Shown here piece by piece: positions 14,201 to 28,600 of a stretch of DNA of 64,000 bases (the stretch's first letter is position 1; each line of letters begins with the position of its first letter). The DNA is taken from contig OX421961.1 of assembly GCA_949128115.1 (NCBI GenBank), positions 123,321,050 through 123,385,049 of the forward strand, read 5' to 3'. The notes below the pieces were generated by a model. It saw nothing but the letters and a program-made list of their open reading frames with translations. It was not told where the DNA came from and did not search any database. The position numbers and the translations under genes were made by a program. Source of the stretch: Anaspis maculata (Eukaryota; Arthropoda; Insecta; Coleoptera; Scraptiidae).

Positions 14201-15928
14201 TCTATATTTGTGTTCGTTCGTCAGATGTTGCGTTTGGAATGAGTAGTTGCCAACTTCAAAAGTGGTGACCGATCGTTTTCAAAGTCACGTGGGTTGAAGC
14301 CTGAAGTCACGTGGGTTGAAGCCTAAAGTCACGTGGGTTGAAGCCTGAAGTCACGTGGGTTGAAACCTGAACTTTTTGGATAACAATTGTGTCTTTTCTT
14401 CTATATTTGTGTTCGTTCGTCAGATGTTGCGTTTGGAACAAGTAGCTGTCAACATCAATTGCGGTGACCGATCGTTTTAAAAGTCACGTGGGTTGAAGCC
14501 TGAAGTCACGTGGGTTGGAGCCTGGAGTCACGTGGGTTCAAGCCTGAACTTTTTGGATAACAATTGTGTCTTTTTTTCTATATTTGGTTCGTTCGTCAGA
14601 TGTTGCGTTTGGAACAAGTAGCTGCCAACATCAATTGCGGTGACCGATCGTTTCAAAAGTCACGTGTGTTGAAGCTTGAAGTCACGTGGGTTGAAGCCTG
14701 AAGTCACGTGGGTTGGAGCCTGGAGTCACGTGGGTTCAAACCTGAACTTTTTGGATAACAATTGTGTCTTTTTTTCTATATTTGTGTTCGTTCGTCGGAT
14801 GTTGCGTTTGGAAAGAGTAGCTGCCAACTTCAAAAGTGGTGACCGATCGATTTCAAAGTCACGTGGGTTGAAGCCCGATGTCACGTGGGTTGAAGCCTGA
14901 AGTCACGTGGGTTAAATCCTGAACTTTTTAGATAACAATTGTGTCTTTTCTTCTATATTTGTGTTCGTTCGTCAGATGTTGCGTTTGAAACAAGTAGCTG
15001 CCAACATCAAAAGTGGTGACCGATCGTTTTAAAAGTCACGTGGGTTGAAGCCTGAAGTCACGTGGGTTGGAGCTTGGAGTCACGTGGGTTCAAACCTGAA
15101 CTTCTTGAATAACAATTTCGTTATTTTTTTTTGATATTTGTGTTCGTTCGTCAGATGTTGCGTTTGGAACAAGTAGCTGCCTACTCCAAAAGTGGTGACC
15201 GATCGTTTTAAAAGTCACGTGGGTTGAAGCCTGAAGTCACGTGGGTTGAAGCCTGAAGTCACGTGGGTTGGAGCCTGGAGTCACGTGGGTTCAAACCTGA
15301 ACTTTTTGGATAACAATTCTGTCTTCTTTTCTATATTTGTGTTCGTTCGTCGGATGTTGCGTTTGGAAAGAGTAGCTGCCAACTTCAAAAGTGGTGACCG
15401 ATCGATTTCAAAGTCACGTGGGTTGAAGCCCGAAGTCACGTGGGTTGAAGCCTGGAGTCACGTGGGTTGAAGCCTGAAGTCACGTGGGTTAAAACCTGAA
15501 CTTTTCAGATAACAATTGTGTCTTTTCTTCTATATTTGTGTTCGTTCGTCAGATGTTGCGTTTGAAACAAGTAGCTGCCAACATCAAAAGTGGTGACCGA
15601 TCGTTTTAAAAGTCACGTGGGTTGAAGCCTGAAGTCACGTGGGTTGGAGCTTGGAGTCACGTGGGTTCAAACCTGAACTTCTTGAATCACAAATTCGTTA
15701 TTTTTTTTTTGATATTTGTGTTCGTTCGTCAGATGTTGCGTTTGGAACAAGTAGCTGCCAACTCCAAAAGTGGTGACCGATCGTTTCAAAAGTCACGTGG
15801 GTTGAAGCCTGAAGTCACGTGGGTTGAAGCCTGGAGTCACGTGGGTTGAAGCCTGAAGTCACGTGGGTGAAAACCTGAACTTTTTGGATAACAATTGCGT
15901 CTTTTCTTCTATATTTGTGTTCGTTCGT
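11235..15928 (+). repeat. 4,694-bp tandem duplication, copy 1
   Basis: Matching landmarks recur at a constant offset of 4,694 bp into the next copy; examples are 11527/16221, 13030/17724, 14000/18694 and 15622/20316. The copies diverge before about 11235 and after about 15928. The block contains many satellite monomers and is therefore a higher-order repeat unit. Boundaries were read by eye and may be off by a few tens of bases. Confidence 0.88.
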
Positions 15929-18900
15929 CGGATGTTGCGTTTGGAAAGAGTAGCTGCCAACTTCAAAAGTGGTGACCGATCGATTTCAATGTCACGTGGG
16001 TTGAAGCCCGAAGTCACGTGGGTTGAAGCCTGAAGTCACGTGGGTTGAAGCCTGAAGTCACGTGGGTTAAAACCTGAACTTTTTAGATAACAATTGTGTC
16101 TTTTCTTCTATATTTGGTTCGTTCGTCAGATGTTGCGTTTGGAACAAGTAGCTGCCAACATCAATTGCGGTGACCGATCGTTTCAAAAGTCACGTGTGTT
16201 GAAGCCTGAAGTCACGTGGGTTGAAGCCTGAAGTCACGTGGGTTGGAGCCTGGAGTCACGTGGGTTCAAACCTGAACTTTTTGGATAACAATTGTGTCTT
16301 TTTTTCTATATTTGTGTTCGTTCGTCGGATGTTGCGTTTGGAAAGAGTAGCTGCCAACTTCAAAAGTGGTGACCGATCGATTTCAAAAGTCACGTGTGTT
16401 GAAGCCTGAAGTCACGTGGGTTGGAGCCTGGAGGCACGTGGGTTCAAACCTGAACTTTTTGGATAACAATTGTGTCTTTTTTTCTATATTTGTGTTCGTT
16501 CGTCAGATGTTGCGTTTGGAAAGAGTAGTTGCCAACTTCAAAAGTGGTGATCGATCGTTTTCAAAGTCACGTGGGTTGAAGCCTGAAGTCACGTGGGTTG
16601 AAACCTGAAGTCACGTGGGTTGAAGCCTGAAGTCACGTGGGTTGAAACCTGAACTTTTTGGATAACAATTGCGACTTTTCTTCTATATTTGTGTTCGTTC
16701 GTCAGATGTTGCGTTTGGAACAAGTAGTTGCCAACTTCAAAAGTGGTGACCGATCGTTTTCAAAGTCACGTGGGTTGAAGCCTGAAGTCACGTGGGTTGA
16801 AGCCTAAAGTCACGTGGGTTGAAGCCTGGAGTCACGTGGGTTGAAACCTGAACTTTTTGGATAACAATTGTGTCTTTTCTTCTATATTTGTGTTCGTTCG
16901 TCAGATGTTGCGTTAGGAACAAGTAGCTGCCAACATCAAAAGTGGTGACCGATCGTTTTAAAAGTCACGTGGGTTGAAGCCTGAAGTCACGTGGGTTGGA
17001 GCCTGGAGTCACGTGGGTTCAAACCTAAACTTTTTGGATAACAATTGTGTCTTTTTCTCTATATTTGTGTTCGTTCGTCGGATGTTGCGTTTGGAAAGAG
17101 TAGCTGCCAACTTCGAAAGTGGTGACCGATCGATTTCAAAGTCACGTGGGTTGAAGCCCGAAGTCACGTGGGTTGAAGCCTGAAGTCACGTGGGTTGAAG
17201 CCTGAAGTCACGTGGGTTAAAACCTGAACTTTTTAGATAACAATTGTGTCTTTTCTTCTATATTTGTGTTCGTTCGTCAGATGTTGCGTTTGAAACAAGT
17301 AGCTGCCAACATCAAAAGTGGTGACCGATCGTTTTAAAAGTCACGTGGGTTGAAGCCTGAAGTCACGTGGGTTGGAGCCTGGAGTCACGTGGGTCCAAAC
17401 CTAAACTTTTTGAATAACAATTTCGTTTTTTTTTTTGATATTTGTGTTCGTTCGTCAGATGTTGCGTTTGGAACAAGTAGCTGCCAACTCCAAAAGTGGT
17501 GACCGATCGTTTTAAAAGTCACGTGGGTTGAAGCCTGAAGTCACGTGGGTTAAAGCCAGGAGTCACGTGGGTTGAAGCCTAAAGTCACCTGGGTTAAAAC
17601 CTGAACTTTTTGGATAACAATTGCGTCTTTTCTTCTATATTTGTGTTCGTTCGTCAGATGTTGCGTTTGGAATAAGTAGCTGCCAACATCAATTGCGGTG
17701 ACCGATCGTTCCAAAAGTCACGTGTGTGGAAGCCTGAAGTCACGTGGGTTGGAGCCTGGAGTCACGTGGGTTCAAACCTGAACTTTTTGGATAACAATTG
17801 TGTCTTTTTTTCTATATTTGTGTTCGTTCGTCAGATGTTGCGTTTGGAAAGAGTAGTTGCCAACTTCAAAAGTGGTGATCGATCGTTTTCAAAGTCACGT
17901 GGGTTGAAGCCTAAAATCACGTGAGTTGAAGCCTGGAGTCACGTGGGTTGAAACCTGAACTTTTTGGATAACAATTGCGACTTTTCTTCTATATTTGTGT
18001 TCGTTCGTCAGATGTTGCGTTTGGAACAAATAGCTGCCAACATCAATTGCGGTGACCGATCGTTTCAAAAGTCACGTGTGTTGAAGCCTGAAGGCACGTG
18101 GGTTGGAGCCTGGAGTCACGGGGGTTCAAACCTGAACTTTTTGGATAACAATTGTGTCTTTTTTTCTATATATGTGTTCGTTCGTCAGATGTTGCGTTTG
18201 GAAAGAGTAGTTGCCAACTTCAAAAGTGGTGACCGATCGTTTTCAAAGTCACGTGGGTTGAAGCCTGAAGTCACGTGGGTTGAAGCCTAAAGTCACGTGG
18301 GTTGAAGCCTGAAGTCACGTGGGTTGAAACCTGAACTTTTTGGATAACAATTGTGTCTTTTCTTCTATATTTGTGTTCGTTCGTCAGATGTTGCGTTTGG
18401 AACAAGTAGCTGCAAACATCAAAAGTGGTGACCGATCGTTTCAAAAGTCACGTGGGTTGAAGCCTGAAGTCACGTGGGTTGGAGCCTGGAGTCACGTGGG
18501 TTCAAACCTAAACTTTTTGGATAACAATTGTGTCTTTTTTCCTATATTTGTGTTCGTTCGTCAGATGTTGCGTTTGGAAAGAGTAGCTGCCAACTTCAAA
18601 AGTGGTGACAGATCGTTTTCAAAGTCACGTGGGTTGAAGCCTGAAGTCACGTGGGTTAAAGCCTGAAGTCACGTGGGTTGAAACCTGAACTTTTTGGATA
18701 ACAATTGCGACTTTTCTTCTATATTCGTGTTCGTTCGTCAGATGTTGCGTTTGGAACAAGTAGCTGTCAACAACAATTGCGGTGACCGATCGTTTCAAAA
18801 GTCACGTGTGTTGAAGCCTGAAGTCACGTGGGTTGGAGCCTGGAGTCACGTGGGTTCAAACCTGAACTTTTTGGATAACAATTGTGTCTTTTTTTCTATA

Positions 18901-20622
18901 TTTGTGTTCGTTCGTCAGATGTTGCGTTTGGAATGAGTAGTTGCCAACTTCAAAAGTGGTGACCGATCGTTTTCAAAGTCACGTGGGTTGAAGCCTGAAG
19001 TCACGTGGGTTGAAGCCTAAAGTCACGTGGGTTGAAGCCTGAAGTCACGTGGGTTGAAACCTGAACTTTTTGGATAACAATTGTGTCTTTTCTTCTATAT
19101 TTGTGTTCGTTCGTCAGATGTTGCGTTTGGAACAAGTAGCTGTCAACATCAATTGCGGTGACCGATCGTTTTAAAAGTCACGTGGGTTGAAGCCTGAAGT
19201 CACGTGGGTTGGAGCCTGGAGTCACGTGGGTTCAAGCCTGAACTTTTTGGATAACAATTGTGTCTTTTTTTCTATATTTGGTTCGTTCGTCAGATGTTGC
19301 GTTTGGAACAAGTAGCTGCCAACATCAATTGCGGTGACCGATCGTTTCAAAAGTCACGTGTGTTGAAGCTTGAAGTCACGTGGGTTGAAGCCTGAAGTCA
19401 CGTGGGTTGGAGCCTGGAGTCACGTGGGTTCAAACCTGAACTTTTTGGATAACAATTGTGTCTTTTTTTCTATATTTGTGTTCGTTCGTCGGATGTTGCG
19501 TTTGGAAAGAGTAGCTGCCAACTTCAAAAGTGGTGACCGATCGATTTCAAAGTCACGTGGGTTGAAGCCCGATGTCACGTGGGTTGAAGCCTGAAGTCAC
19601 GTGGGTTAAATCCTGAACTTTTTAGATAACAATTGTGTCTTTTCTTCTATATTTGTGTTCGTTCGTCAGATGTTGCGTTTGAAACAAGTAGCTGCCAACA
19701 TCAAAAGTGGTGACCGATCGTTTTAAAAGTCACGTGGGTTGAAGCCTGAAGTCACGTGGGTTGGAGCTTGGAGTCACGTGGGTTCAAACCTGAACTTCTT
19801 GAATAACAATTTCGTTATTTTTTTTTGATATTTGTGTTCGTTCGTCAGATGTTGCGTTTGGAACAAGTAGCTGCCTACTCCAAAAGTGGTGACCGATCGT
19901 TTTAAAAGTCACGTGGGTTGAAGCCTGAAGTCACGTGGGTTGAAGCCTGAAGTCACGTGGGTTGGAGCCTGGAGTCACGTGGGTTCAAACCTGAACTTTT
20001 TGGATAACAATTCTGTCTTCTTTTCTATATTTGTGTTCGTTCGTCGGATGTTGCGTTTGGAAAGAGTAGCTGCCAACTTCAAAAGTGGTGACCGATCGAT
20101 TTCAAAGTCACGTGGGTTGAAGCCCGAAGTCACGTGGGTTGAAGCCTGGAGTCACGTGGGTTGAAGCCTGAAGTCACGTGGGTTAAAACCTGAACTTTTC
20201 AGATAACAATTGTGTCTTTTCTTCTATATTTGTGTTCGTTCGTCAGATGTTGCGTTTGAAACAAGTAGCTGCCAACATCAAAAGTGGTGACCGATCGTTT
20301 TAAAAGTCACGTGGGTTGAAGCCTGAAGTCACGTGGGTTGGAGCTTGGAGTCACGTGGGTTCAAACCTGAACTTCTTGAATCACAAATTCGTTATTTTTT
20401 TTTTGATATTTGTGTTCGTTCGTCAGATGTTGCGTTTGGAACAAGTAGCTGCCAACTCCAAAAGTGGTGACCGATCGTTTCAAAAGTCACGTGGGTTGAA
20501 GCCTGAAGTCACGTGGGTTGAAGCCTGGAGTCACGTGGGTTGAAGCCTGAAGTCACGTGGGTGAAAACCTGAACTTTTTGGATAACAATTGCGTCTTTTC
20601 TTCTATATTTGTGTTCGTTCGT
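15929..20622 (+). repeat. 4,694-bp tandem duplication, copy 2
   Basis: This directly abuts copy 1 and is nearly identical to it. One visible difference is at about 18120, where a CACGTG of copy 1 reads CACGGG. A constant offset with no indel over 4.7 kb implies a very recent duplication, or an assembly artefact. Confidence 0.88.
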
Positions 20623-23600
20623 CAGATGTTGCGTTTGGAACAAGTAGCTGCCAACATCAATTGCGGTGACCGATCGTTTCAAAAGTCACGTGTGTTGAAG
20701 CCTGAAGTCACGTGGGTTGGAGCCTGAAGTCACGTGGGTTGAAACCTGAACTTTTTGGATAACAATTGCGACTTTTCTTCTATATTTGTGTTCGTTCGTC
20801 AGATGTTGCGTTTGGAACAAGTAGTTGCCAACTTCAAAAGTGGTGACCGATCGTTTTCAAAGTTACGTGGGTTGAAGCCTGAAGTCACGTGGGTTGAAGC
20901 CTAAAGTCACGTGGGTTGAAGCCTGAAGTCACGTGGGTTGAAACCTGAACTTTTTGGATAACAATTGTGTCTTTTCTTCTATATTTGTGTTCGTTCGTCA
21001 GATGTTGCGTTAGGAACAAGTAGCTGCCAACATCAAAAATGGTGACCGATCGTTTTGAAAGTCACGTGGGTTGAAGCCTGAAGTCACGTGGGTTGGAGCC
21101 TGGAGTCACGTGGGTTCCAACCAGAACTTTTTGGATAACAATTGTGTCTTTTTCTCTATATTTGTGTTCGTTCGTCGGATGTTGCGTTTGGAAAGAGTAG
21201 CTGCCAACTTCAAAAGTGGTGACCGATCGATTTCAAAGTCACGTGGGTTGAAGCCCGAAGTCACGTGGGTTGAAGCCTGAAGTCACGTGGGTTGAAGCCT
21301 GAAGTCATGTGGGTTAAAACCTGAACTTTTTAGATAACAATTGTGTCTTTTCTTCTATATTTGTGTTCGTTCGTCAGATGTTGCGTTTGGAAAGAGTAGT
21401 TGCCAACTTCAAAGTGGTGATCGATCGTTTTCAAAGTCACGTGGGTTGAAGCCTGAAGTCACGTGGATTGAAGCCTAAAATCACGTGAGTTGAAGCCTGG
21501 ACTCACGTGGGTTGAAACCTGAACTTTTTGGATAACAATTGCGACTTTTCTTCTATATTTGTGTTCGTTCGTCAGATGTTGCGTTTGGAACAAATAGCTG
21601 CCAACATCAATTGCGGTGACAGATCGTTTCAAAAGTCACGTGTGTTGAAGCCTGAAGTCACGTGGTTTGGAGCCTGGAGTCACGTGGGTTCAAACCTGAA
21701 CTTTTTGGATAACAATTGTGTCTTTTTTTCTATATATGTGTTCGTTCGTCAGATGTTGCGTTTGGAAAGAGTAGTTGCCAACTTCAAAAGTGGTGACCGA
21801 TCGTTTTCAAAGTCACGTGGGTTGAAGCCTGAAGTCACGTTGATTGAAGCCTGAAGTCACGTGGGTTAGAACCTGAACTTTTTGGATAACAATTGTGTCT
21901 TTTCTTCTATATTTGTGTTCGTTCGTCAGATGTTGCGTTTGGAACAAGTAGCTGTCAACATCAATTGCGGTGACCGATCGTTTCAAAAGTCACGTGTGTT
22001 GAAGCCTGAAGTCACGTGGGTTGGAGCCTGGAGTCACGTGGGTTCAAACCTAAACTTTTTGGATAACAATTGTGTCTTTTTTCCTATATTTGTGTTCGTT
22101 CGTCAGATGTTGCGTTTGGAAAGAGTAGCTGCCAACTTCAAAAGTGGTGACAGATCGTTTCCAAAGTCACGTGGATTGAAGCCTAAAGTCACGTGGGTTA
22201 AAGCCTGAAGTCACGTGGGTGTAAACCTGAACTTTTTGGATAACAATTGTGTCTTTTTTCTATATTTGTGTTCGTTCGTCAGATGTTGCGATTGGAAAGA
22301 GTGGTTGCCAACTTCAAAAGTGGTGACCGATCGTTTTCAAAGTCACGTGGGTTGAAGCCTGAAGTCACGTTGATTGAAGCCTGAAGTCACGTGGGTTAGA
22401 ACCTGAACTTTTTGGATAACAATTGTGTCTTTTCTTCTATATTTGTGTTCGTTCGTCAGATGTTGCGTTTGGAACAAGTAGCTGTCAACATCAATTGCGG
22501 TGACCGATCGTTTCAAAAGTCACGTGTGTTGAAGCCTGAAGTCACGTGGGTTGGAGCCTGGAGTCACGTGGGTTCAAACCTAAACTTTTTGGATAACAAT
22601 TGTGTCTTTTTTCCTATATTTGTGTTCGTTCGTCAGATGTTGCGTTTGGAAAGAGTAGCTGCCAACTTCAAAAGTGGTGACAGATCGTTTTCAAAGTCAC
22701 GTGGATTGAAGCCTAAAGTCACGTGGGTTAAAGCCTGAAGTCACGTGGGTTGAAACCTGAACTTTTTGGATAACAATTGCGACTTTTCTTCTGTATTTGT
22801 GTTCGTTCGTCAGATGTTGCGTTTGGAACAAGTAGCTGTCAACATCAATTGCGGTGACCGATCGTTTTAAAAGTCACGTGGGTTGAAGCCTGAAGTCACG
22901 TGGGTTGGAGCCTGGAGTCACGTGGGTTCAAGCCTGAACTTTTTGGATAACAATTGTGTCTTTTTTTCTATATTTGTGTTCGTTCGTCAGATGTTGCGTT
23001 TGGAAAGAGTAGTTGCCAACTTCAAAAGTGGTGATCGATCGTTTTCAAAGTCACGTGGGTTGAAGCCTGAAGTCACGTGGGTTGAAACCTGAAGTCGCGT
23101 GGGTTGAAGCCTGAAGTCACGTGGGTTGAAACCTGAACTTTTTGGATAACAATTGCGACTTTTCTTCTATATTTGTGTTCGTTCGTCAGATGTTGCGTTT
23201 GGAACAAGTAGTTGCCAACTTCAAAAGTGGTGACCGATCGTTTTCAAAGTTACGTGGGTTGAAGCCTGAAGTCACGTGGGTTGAAGCCTAAAGTCACGTG
23301 GGTTGAAGCCTGAAGTCACGTGGGTTGAAGCCTGAAGTCACGTGGGTTGAAGCCTGAAGTCACGTGGGTTAAAACCTGAACTTTTTAGATAACAATTGTG
23401 TCTTTTCTTCTATATTTGTGTTCGTTCGTCAGATGTTGCGTTTGAAACAAGTAGCTGCCAACATCAAAAGTGGTGACCGATCGATTTCAAAGTCACGTGG
23501 GTTGAAGCCCGAAGTCACGTGGGTTGAAGCCTGAAGTCACGTGGGTTGAAGCCTGAAGTCACGTGGGTTAAAACCTGAACTTTTTAGATAACAATTGTGT

Positions 23601-23675
23601 CTTTTCTTCTATATTTGTGTTCGTTCGTCAGATGTTGCGTTTGAAACAAGTAGCTGTCAACATCAAAAGTGGTGA

Positions 23676-25201
23676 CCGATCGTTTTAGAAGTCACGTGGG
23701 TTGAAGCCTGAAGTCACGTGGGTTGGAGCCTGGAGTCACGTGGGTTCAAACCTGAACTTTTTGGATAACAATTGTGTCTTTTTTTCTATATTTGTGTTCG
23801 TTCGTCAGATGTTGCGTTTGGAAAGAGTAGTTGCCAACTTCAAAAGTGGTGATCGATCGTTTTCAAAGTCACGTGGGTTGAAGCCTGAAGTCACGTGGGT
23901 TGAAGCCTAAAATCACGTGAGTTGAAGCCTGAAGTCACGTGGGTTGAAACCTGAACTTTTTGGATAACAATTGTGTCTTTTCTTCTATATTTGTGTTCGT
24001 TCGTCGGATGTTGCGTTAGGAACAAGTAGCTGCCAACATCAAAAGCGGTGACCGATCGTTTTAAAAGTCACGTGGGTTGAAGCCTGAAGTCACGTGGGTT
24101 GGAGCCTGGAGTCACGTGGGTTCAAGCCTGAACTTTTTGGATAACAATTGTGTCTTTTTTCTATATTTGTGTTCGTTCGTCAGATGTTGCGATTGGAAAG
24201 AGTGGTTGCCAACTTCAAAAGTGGTGACCGATCGTTTTCAAAGTCACGTGGGTTGAAGCCTGAAGTCACGTTGATTGAAGCCTGAAGTCACGTGGGTTAG
24301 AACCTGAACTTTTTGGATAACAATTGTGTCTTTTCTTCTATATTTGTGTTCGTTCGTCAGATGTTGCGTTTGGAACAAGTAGCTGCCAACATCAAAAGTG
24401 GTGACCGATCGTTTCAAAAGTCACGTGGGTTGAAGCCTGAAGTCACGTGGGTTGGAGCCTGGAGTCACGTGGGTTCAAACCTAAACTTTTTTGATAACAA
24501 TTGAGTCTTTTTTCCTATATTTGTGTTCGTTCGTCAGATGTTGCGTTTGGAAAGAGTAGCTGCCAACTTCAAAAGTGGTGACAGATCGTTTTCAAAGTCA
24601 CGTGGATTGAAGCCTAAAGTCACGTGGGTTAAAGCCTGAAGTCACGTGGGTTGAAACCTGAACTTTTTGGATAACAATTGCGACTTTTCTTCTATATTTG
24701 TGTTCGTTCGTCAGATGTTGCGTTTGGAACAAGTAGCTGTCAACATCAATTGCGGTGACCGATCGTTTCAAAAGTCACGTGTGTTGAAGCCTGAAGTCAC
24801 GTGGGTTGGAGCCTGGAGTCACGTGGGTTCAAACCTGAACTGTTTGGATAACAATTGTGTCTTTTTTTTCTATATTTGTGTTCGTTCGTCAGATGTTGCG
24901 TTTGGAATGAGTAGTTGCCAACTTCAAAAGTGGTGACCGATCGTTTTCAAAGTCACGTGGGTTGAAGCCTGAAGTCACGTGGGTTGAAGCCTAAAGTCAC
25001 GTGGGTTGAAGCCTGAAGTCACGTGGGTTGAAACCTGAACTTTTTGGATAACAATTGTGTCTTTTCTTCTATATTTGTGTTCGTTCGTCAGATGTTGCGT
25101 TTGGAACAAGTAGCTGTCAACATCAATTGCGGTGACCGATCGTTCTAAAAGTCACGTGGGTTGAAGCCTGAAGTCACGTGGGTTGGAGCCTGGAGTCACG
25201 T
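23676..25201 (+). repeat. Dispersed duplicate of 9645-11170 within the array
   Basis: A constant offset of 14,031 bp links 9670/23701, 10282/24313 and 10636/24667, including rare variants such as GTTTTAGAAGTCACG and CTGAACTGTTTGG. Copying or exchange between non-adjacent parts of the array is implied. Confidence 0.8.
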
Positions 25202-25684
25202 GGGTTCAAGCCTGAACTTTTTGGATAACAATTGTGTCTTTTTTCCTATATTTGGCTCGTTCGTCAGATGTTGCGTTTGGAAAGAGTAGTTGCCAACTTC
25301 AAAAGTGGTGACCGATCGTTTTCAAAGTCACGTGGGTTGAAGCCTGAAGTCACGTTGGTTGAAGCCTGAAGTCACGTGGGTTAGAACCTGAACTTTTTGG
25401 ATAACAATTGTGTCTTTCCTTCTATATTTGTGTTCGTTCGTCAGATGATGCGTTTGGAACAAGTAGCTGCCAACTCCAAAAGTGGTGACCGATCGTTTTC
25501 AAAGTCACGTGGGTTGAAGCCTGAAGTCACGTGGGTTGAAGCCTGGAGTCACGTGGGTTGAAGCCTGAAGTCACGTGAGTTGAAGCCTGAAGTCACGTGG
25601 GTTGGAGCCTGGAGTCACGTGGGTTCAAACCTGAACTTTTTGGATAACAATTGTGTCTTTTTCTCTATATTTGTGTTCGTTCGT

Positions 25685-28600
25685 CGGATGTTGCGTTTGG
25701 AAAGAGTAGCTGCCAACTTCAAAAGTGGTGACCGATCGATTTCAATGTCACGTGGGTTGAAGCCCGAAGTCACGTGGGTTGAAGCCTGAAGTCACGTGGG
25801 TTGAAGCCTGAAGTCACGTGGGTTAAAACCTGAACTTTTTAGATAACAATTGTGTCTTTTCTTCTATATTTGGTTCGTTCGTCAGATGTTGCGTTTGGAA
25901 CAAGTAGCTGCCAACATCAATTGCGGTGACCGATCGTTTCAAAAGTCACGTGTGTTGAAGCCTGAAGTCACGTGGGTTGAAGCCTGAAGTCACGTGGGTT
26001 GGAGCCTGGAGTCACGTGGGTTCAAACCTGAACTTTTTGGATAACAATTGTGTCTTTTTTTCTATATTTGTGTTCGTTCGTCGGATGTTGCGTTTGGAAA
26101 GAGTAGCTGCCAACTTCAAAAGTGGTGACCGATCGATTTCAAAAGTCACGTGTGTTGAAGCCTGAAGTCACGTGGGTTGGAGCCTGGAGGCACGTGGGTT
26201 CAAACCTGAACTTTTTGGATAACAATTGTGTCTTTTTTTCTATATTTGTGTTCGTTCGTCAGATGTTGCGTTTGGAAAGAGTAGTTGCCAACTTCAAAAG
26301 TGGTGATCGATCGTTTTCAAAGTCACGTGGGTTGAAGCCTGAAGTCACGTGGGTTGAAACCTGAAGTCACGTGGGTTGAAGCCTGAAGTCACGTGGGTTG
26401 AAACCTGAACTTTTTGGATAACAATTGCGACTTTTCTTCTATATTTGTGTTCGTTCGTCAGATGTTGCGTTTGGAACAAGTAGTTGCCAACTTCAAAAGT
26501 GGTGACCGATCGTTTTCAAAGTCACGTGGGTTGAAGCCTGAAGTCACGTGGGTTGAAGCCTAAAGTCACGTGGGTTGAAGCCTGGAGTCACGTGGGTTGA
26601 AACCTGAACTTTTTGGATAACAATTGTGTCTTTTCTTCTATATTTGTGTTCGTTCGTCAGATGTTGCGTTAGGAACAAGTAGCTGCCAACATCAAAAGTG
26701 GTGACCGATCGTTTTAAAAGTCACGTGGGTTGAAGCCTGAAGTCACGTGGGTTGGAGCCTGGAGTCACGTGGGTTCAAACCTAAACTTTTTGGATAACAA
26801 TTGTGTCTTTTTCTCTATATTTGTGTTCGTTCGTCGGATGTTGCGTTTGGAAAGAGTAGCTGCCAACTTCGAAAGTGGTGACCGATCGATTTCAAAGTCA
26901 CGTGGGTTGAAGCCCGAAGTCACGTGGGTTGAAGCCTGAAGTCACGTGGGTTGAAGCCTGAAGTCACGTGGGTTAAAACCTGAACTTTTTAGATAACAAT
27001 TGTGTCTTTTCTTCTATATTTGTGTTCGTTCGTCAGATGTTGCGTTTGAAACAAGTAGCTGCCAACATCAAAAGTGGTGACCGATCGTTTTAAAAGTCAC
27101 GTGGGTTGAAGCCTGAAGTCACGTGGGTTGGAGCCTGGAGTCACGTGGGTCCAAACCTAAACTTTTTGAATAACAATTTCGTTTTTTTTTTTGATATTTG
27201 TGTTCGTTCGTCAGATGTTGCGTTTGGAACAAGTAGCTGCCAACTCCAAAAGTGGTGACCGATCGTTTTAAAAGTCACGTGGGTTGAAGCCTGAAGTCAC
27301 GTGGGTTAAAGCCAGGAGTCACGTGGGTTGAAGCCTAAAGTCACCTGGGTTAAAACCTGAACTTTTTGGATAACAATTGCGTCTTTTCTTCTATATTTGT
27401 GTTCGTTCGTCAGATGTTGCGTTTGGAATAAGTAGCTGCCAACATCAATTGCGGTGACCGATCGTTCCAAAAGTCACGTGTGTGGAAGCCTGAAGTCACG
27501 TGGGTTGGAGCCTGGAGTCACGTGGGTTCAAACCTGAACTTTTTGGATAACAATTGTGTCTTTTTTTCTATATTTGTGTTCGTTCGTCAGATGTTGCGTT
27601 TGGAAAGAGTAGTTGCCAACTTCAAAAGTGGTGATCGATCGTTTTCAAAGTCACGTGGGTTGAAGCCTAAAATCACGTGAGTTGAAGCCTGGAGTCACGT
27701 GGGTTGAAACCTGAACTTTTTGGATAACAATTGCGACTTTTCTTCTATATTTGTGTTCGTTCGTCAGATGTTGCGTTTGGAACAAATAGCTGCCAACATC
27801 AATTGCGGTGACCGATCGTTTCAAAAGTCACGTGTGTTGAAGCCTGAAGGCACGTGGGTTGGAGCCTGGAGTCACGTGGGTTCAAACCTGAACTTTTTGG
27901 ATAACAATTGTGTCTTTTTTTCTATATATGTGTTCGTTCGTCAGATGTTGCGTTTGGAAAGAGTAGTTGCCAACTTCAAAAGTGGTGACCGATCGTTTTC
28001 AAAGTCACGTGGGTTGAAGCCTGAAGTCACGTGGGTTGAAGCCTAAAGTCACGTGGGTTGAAGCCTGAAGTCACGTGGGTTGAAACCTGAACTTTTTGGA
28101 TAACAATTGTGTCTTTTCTTCTATATTTGTGTTCGTTCGTCAGATGTTGCGTTTGGAACAAGTAGCTGCAAACATCAAAAGTGGTGACCGATCGTTTCAA
28201 AAGTCACGTGGGTTGAAGCCTGAAGTCACGTGGGTTGGAGCCTGGAGTCACGTGGGTTCAAACCTAAACTTTTTGGATAACAATTGTGTCTTTTTTCCTA
28301 TATTTGTGTTCGTTCGTCAGATGTTGCGTTTGGAAAGAGTAGCTGCCAACTTCAAAAGTGGTGACAGATCGTTTTCAAAGTCACGTGGGTTGAAGCCTGA
28401 AGTCACGTGGGTTAAAGCCTGAAGTCACGTGGGTTGAAACCTGAACTTTTTGGATAACAATTGCGACTTTTCTTCTATATTCGTGTTCGTTCGTCAGATG
28501 TTGCGTTTGGAACAAGTAGCTGTCAACAACAATTGCGGTGACCGATCGTTTCAAAAGTCACGTGTGTTGAAGCCTGAAGTCACGTGGGTTGGAGCCTGGA

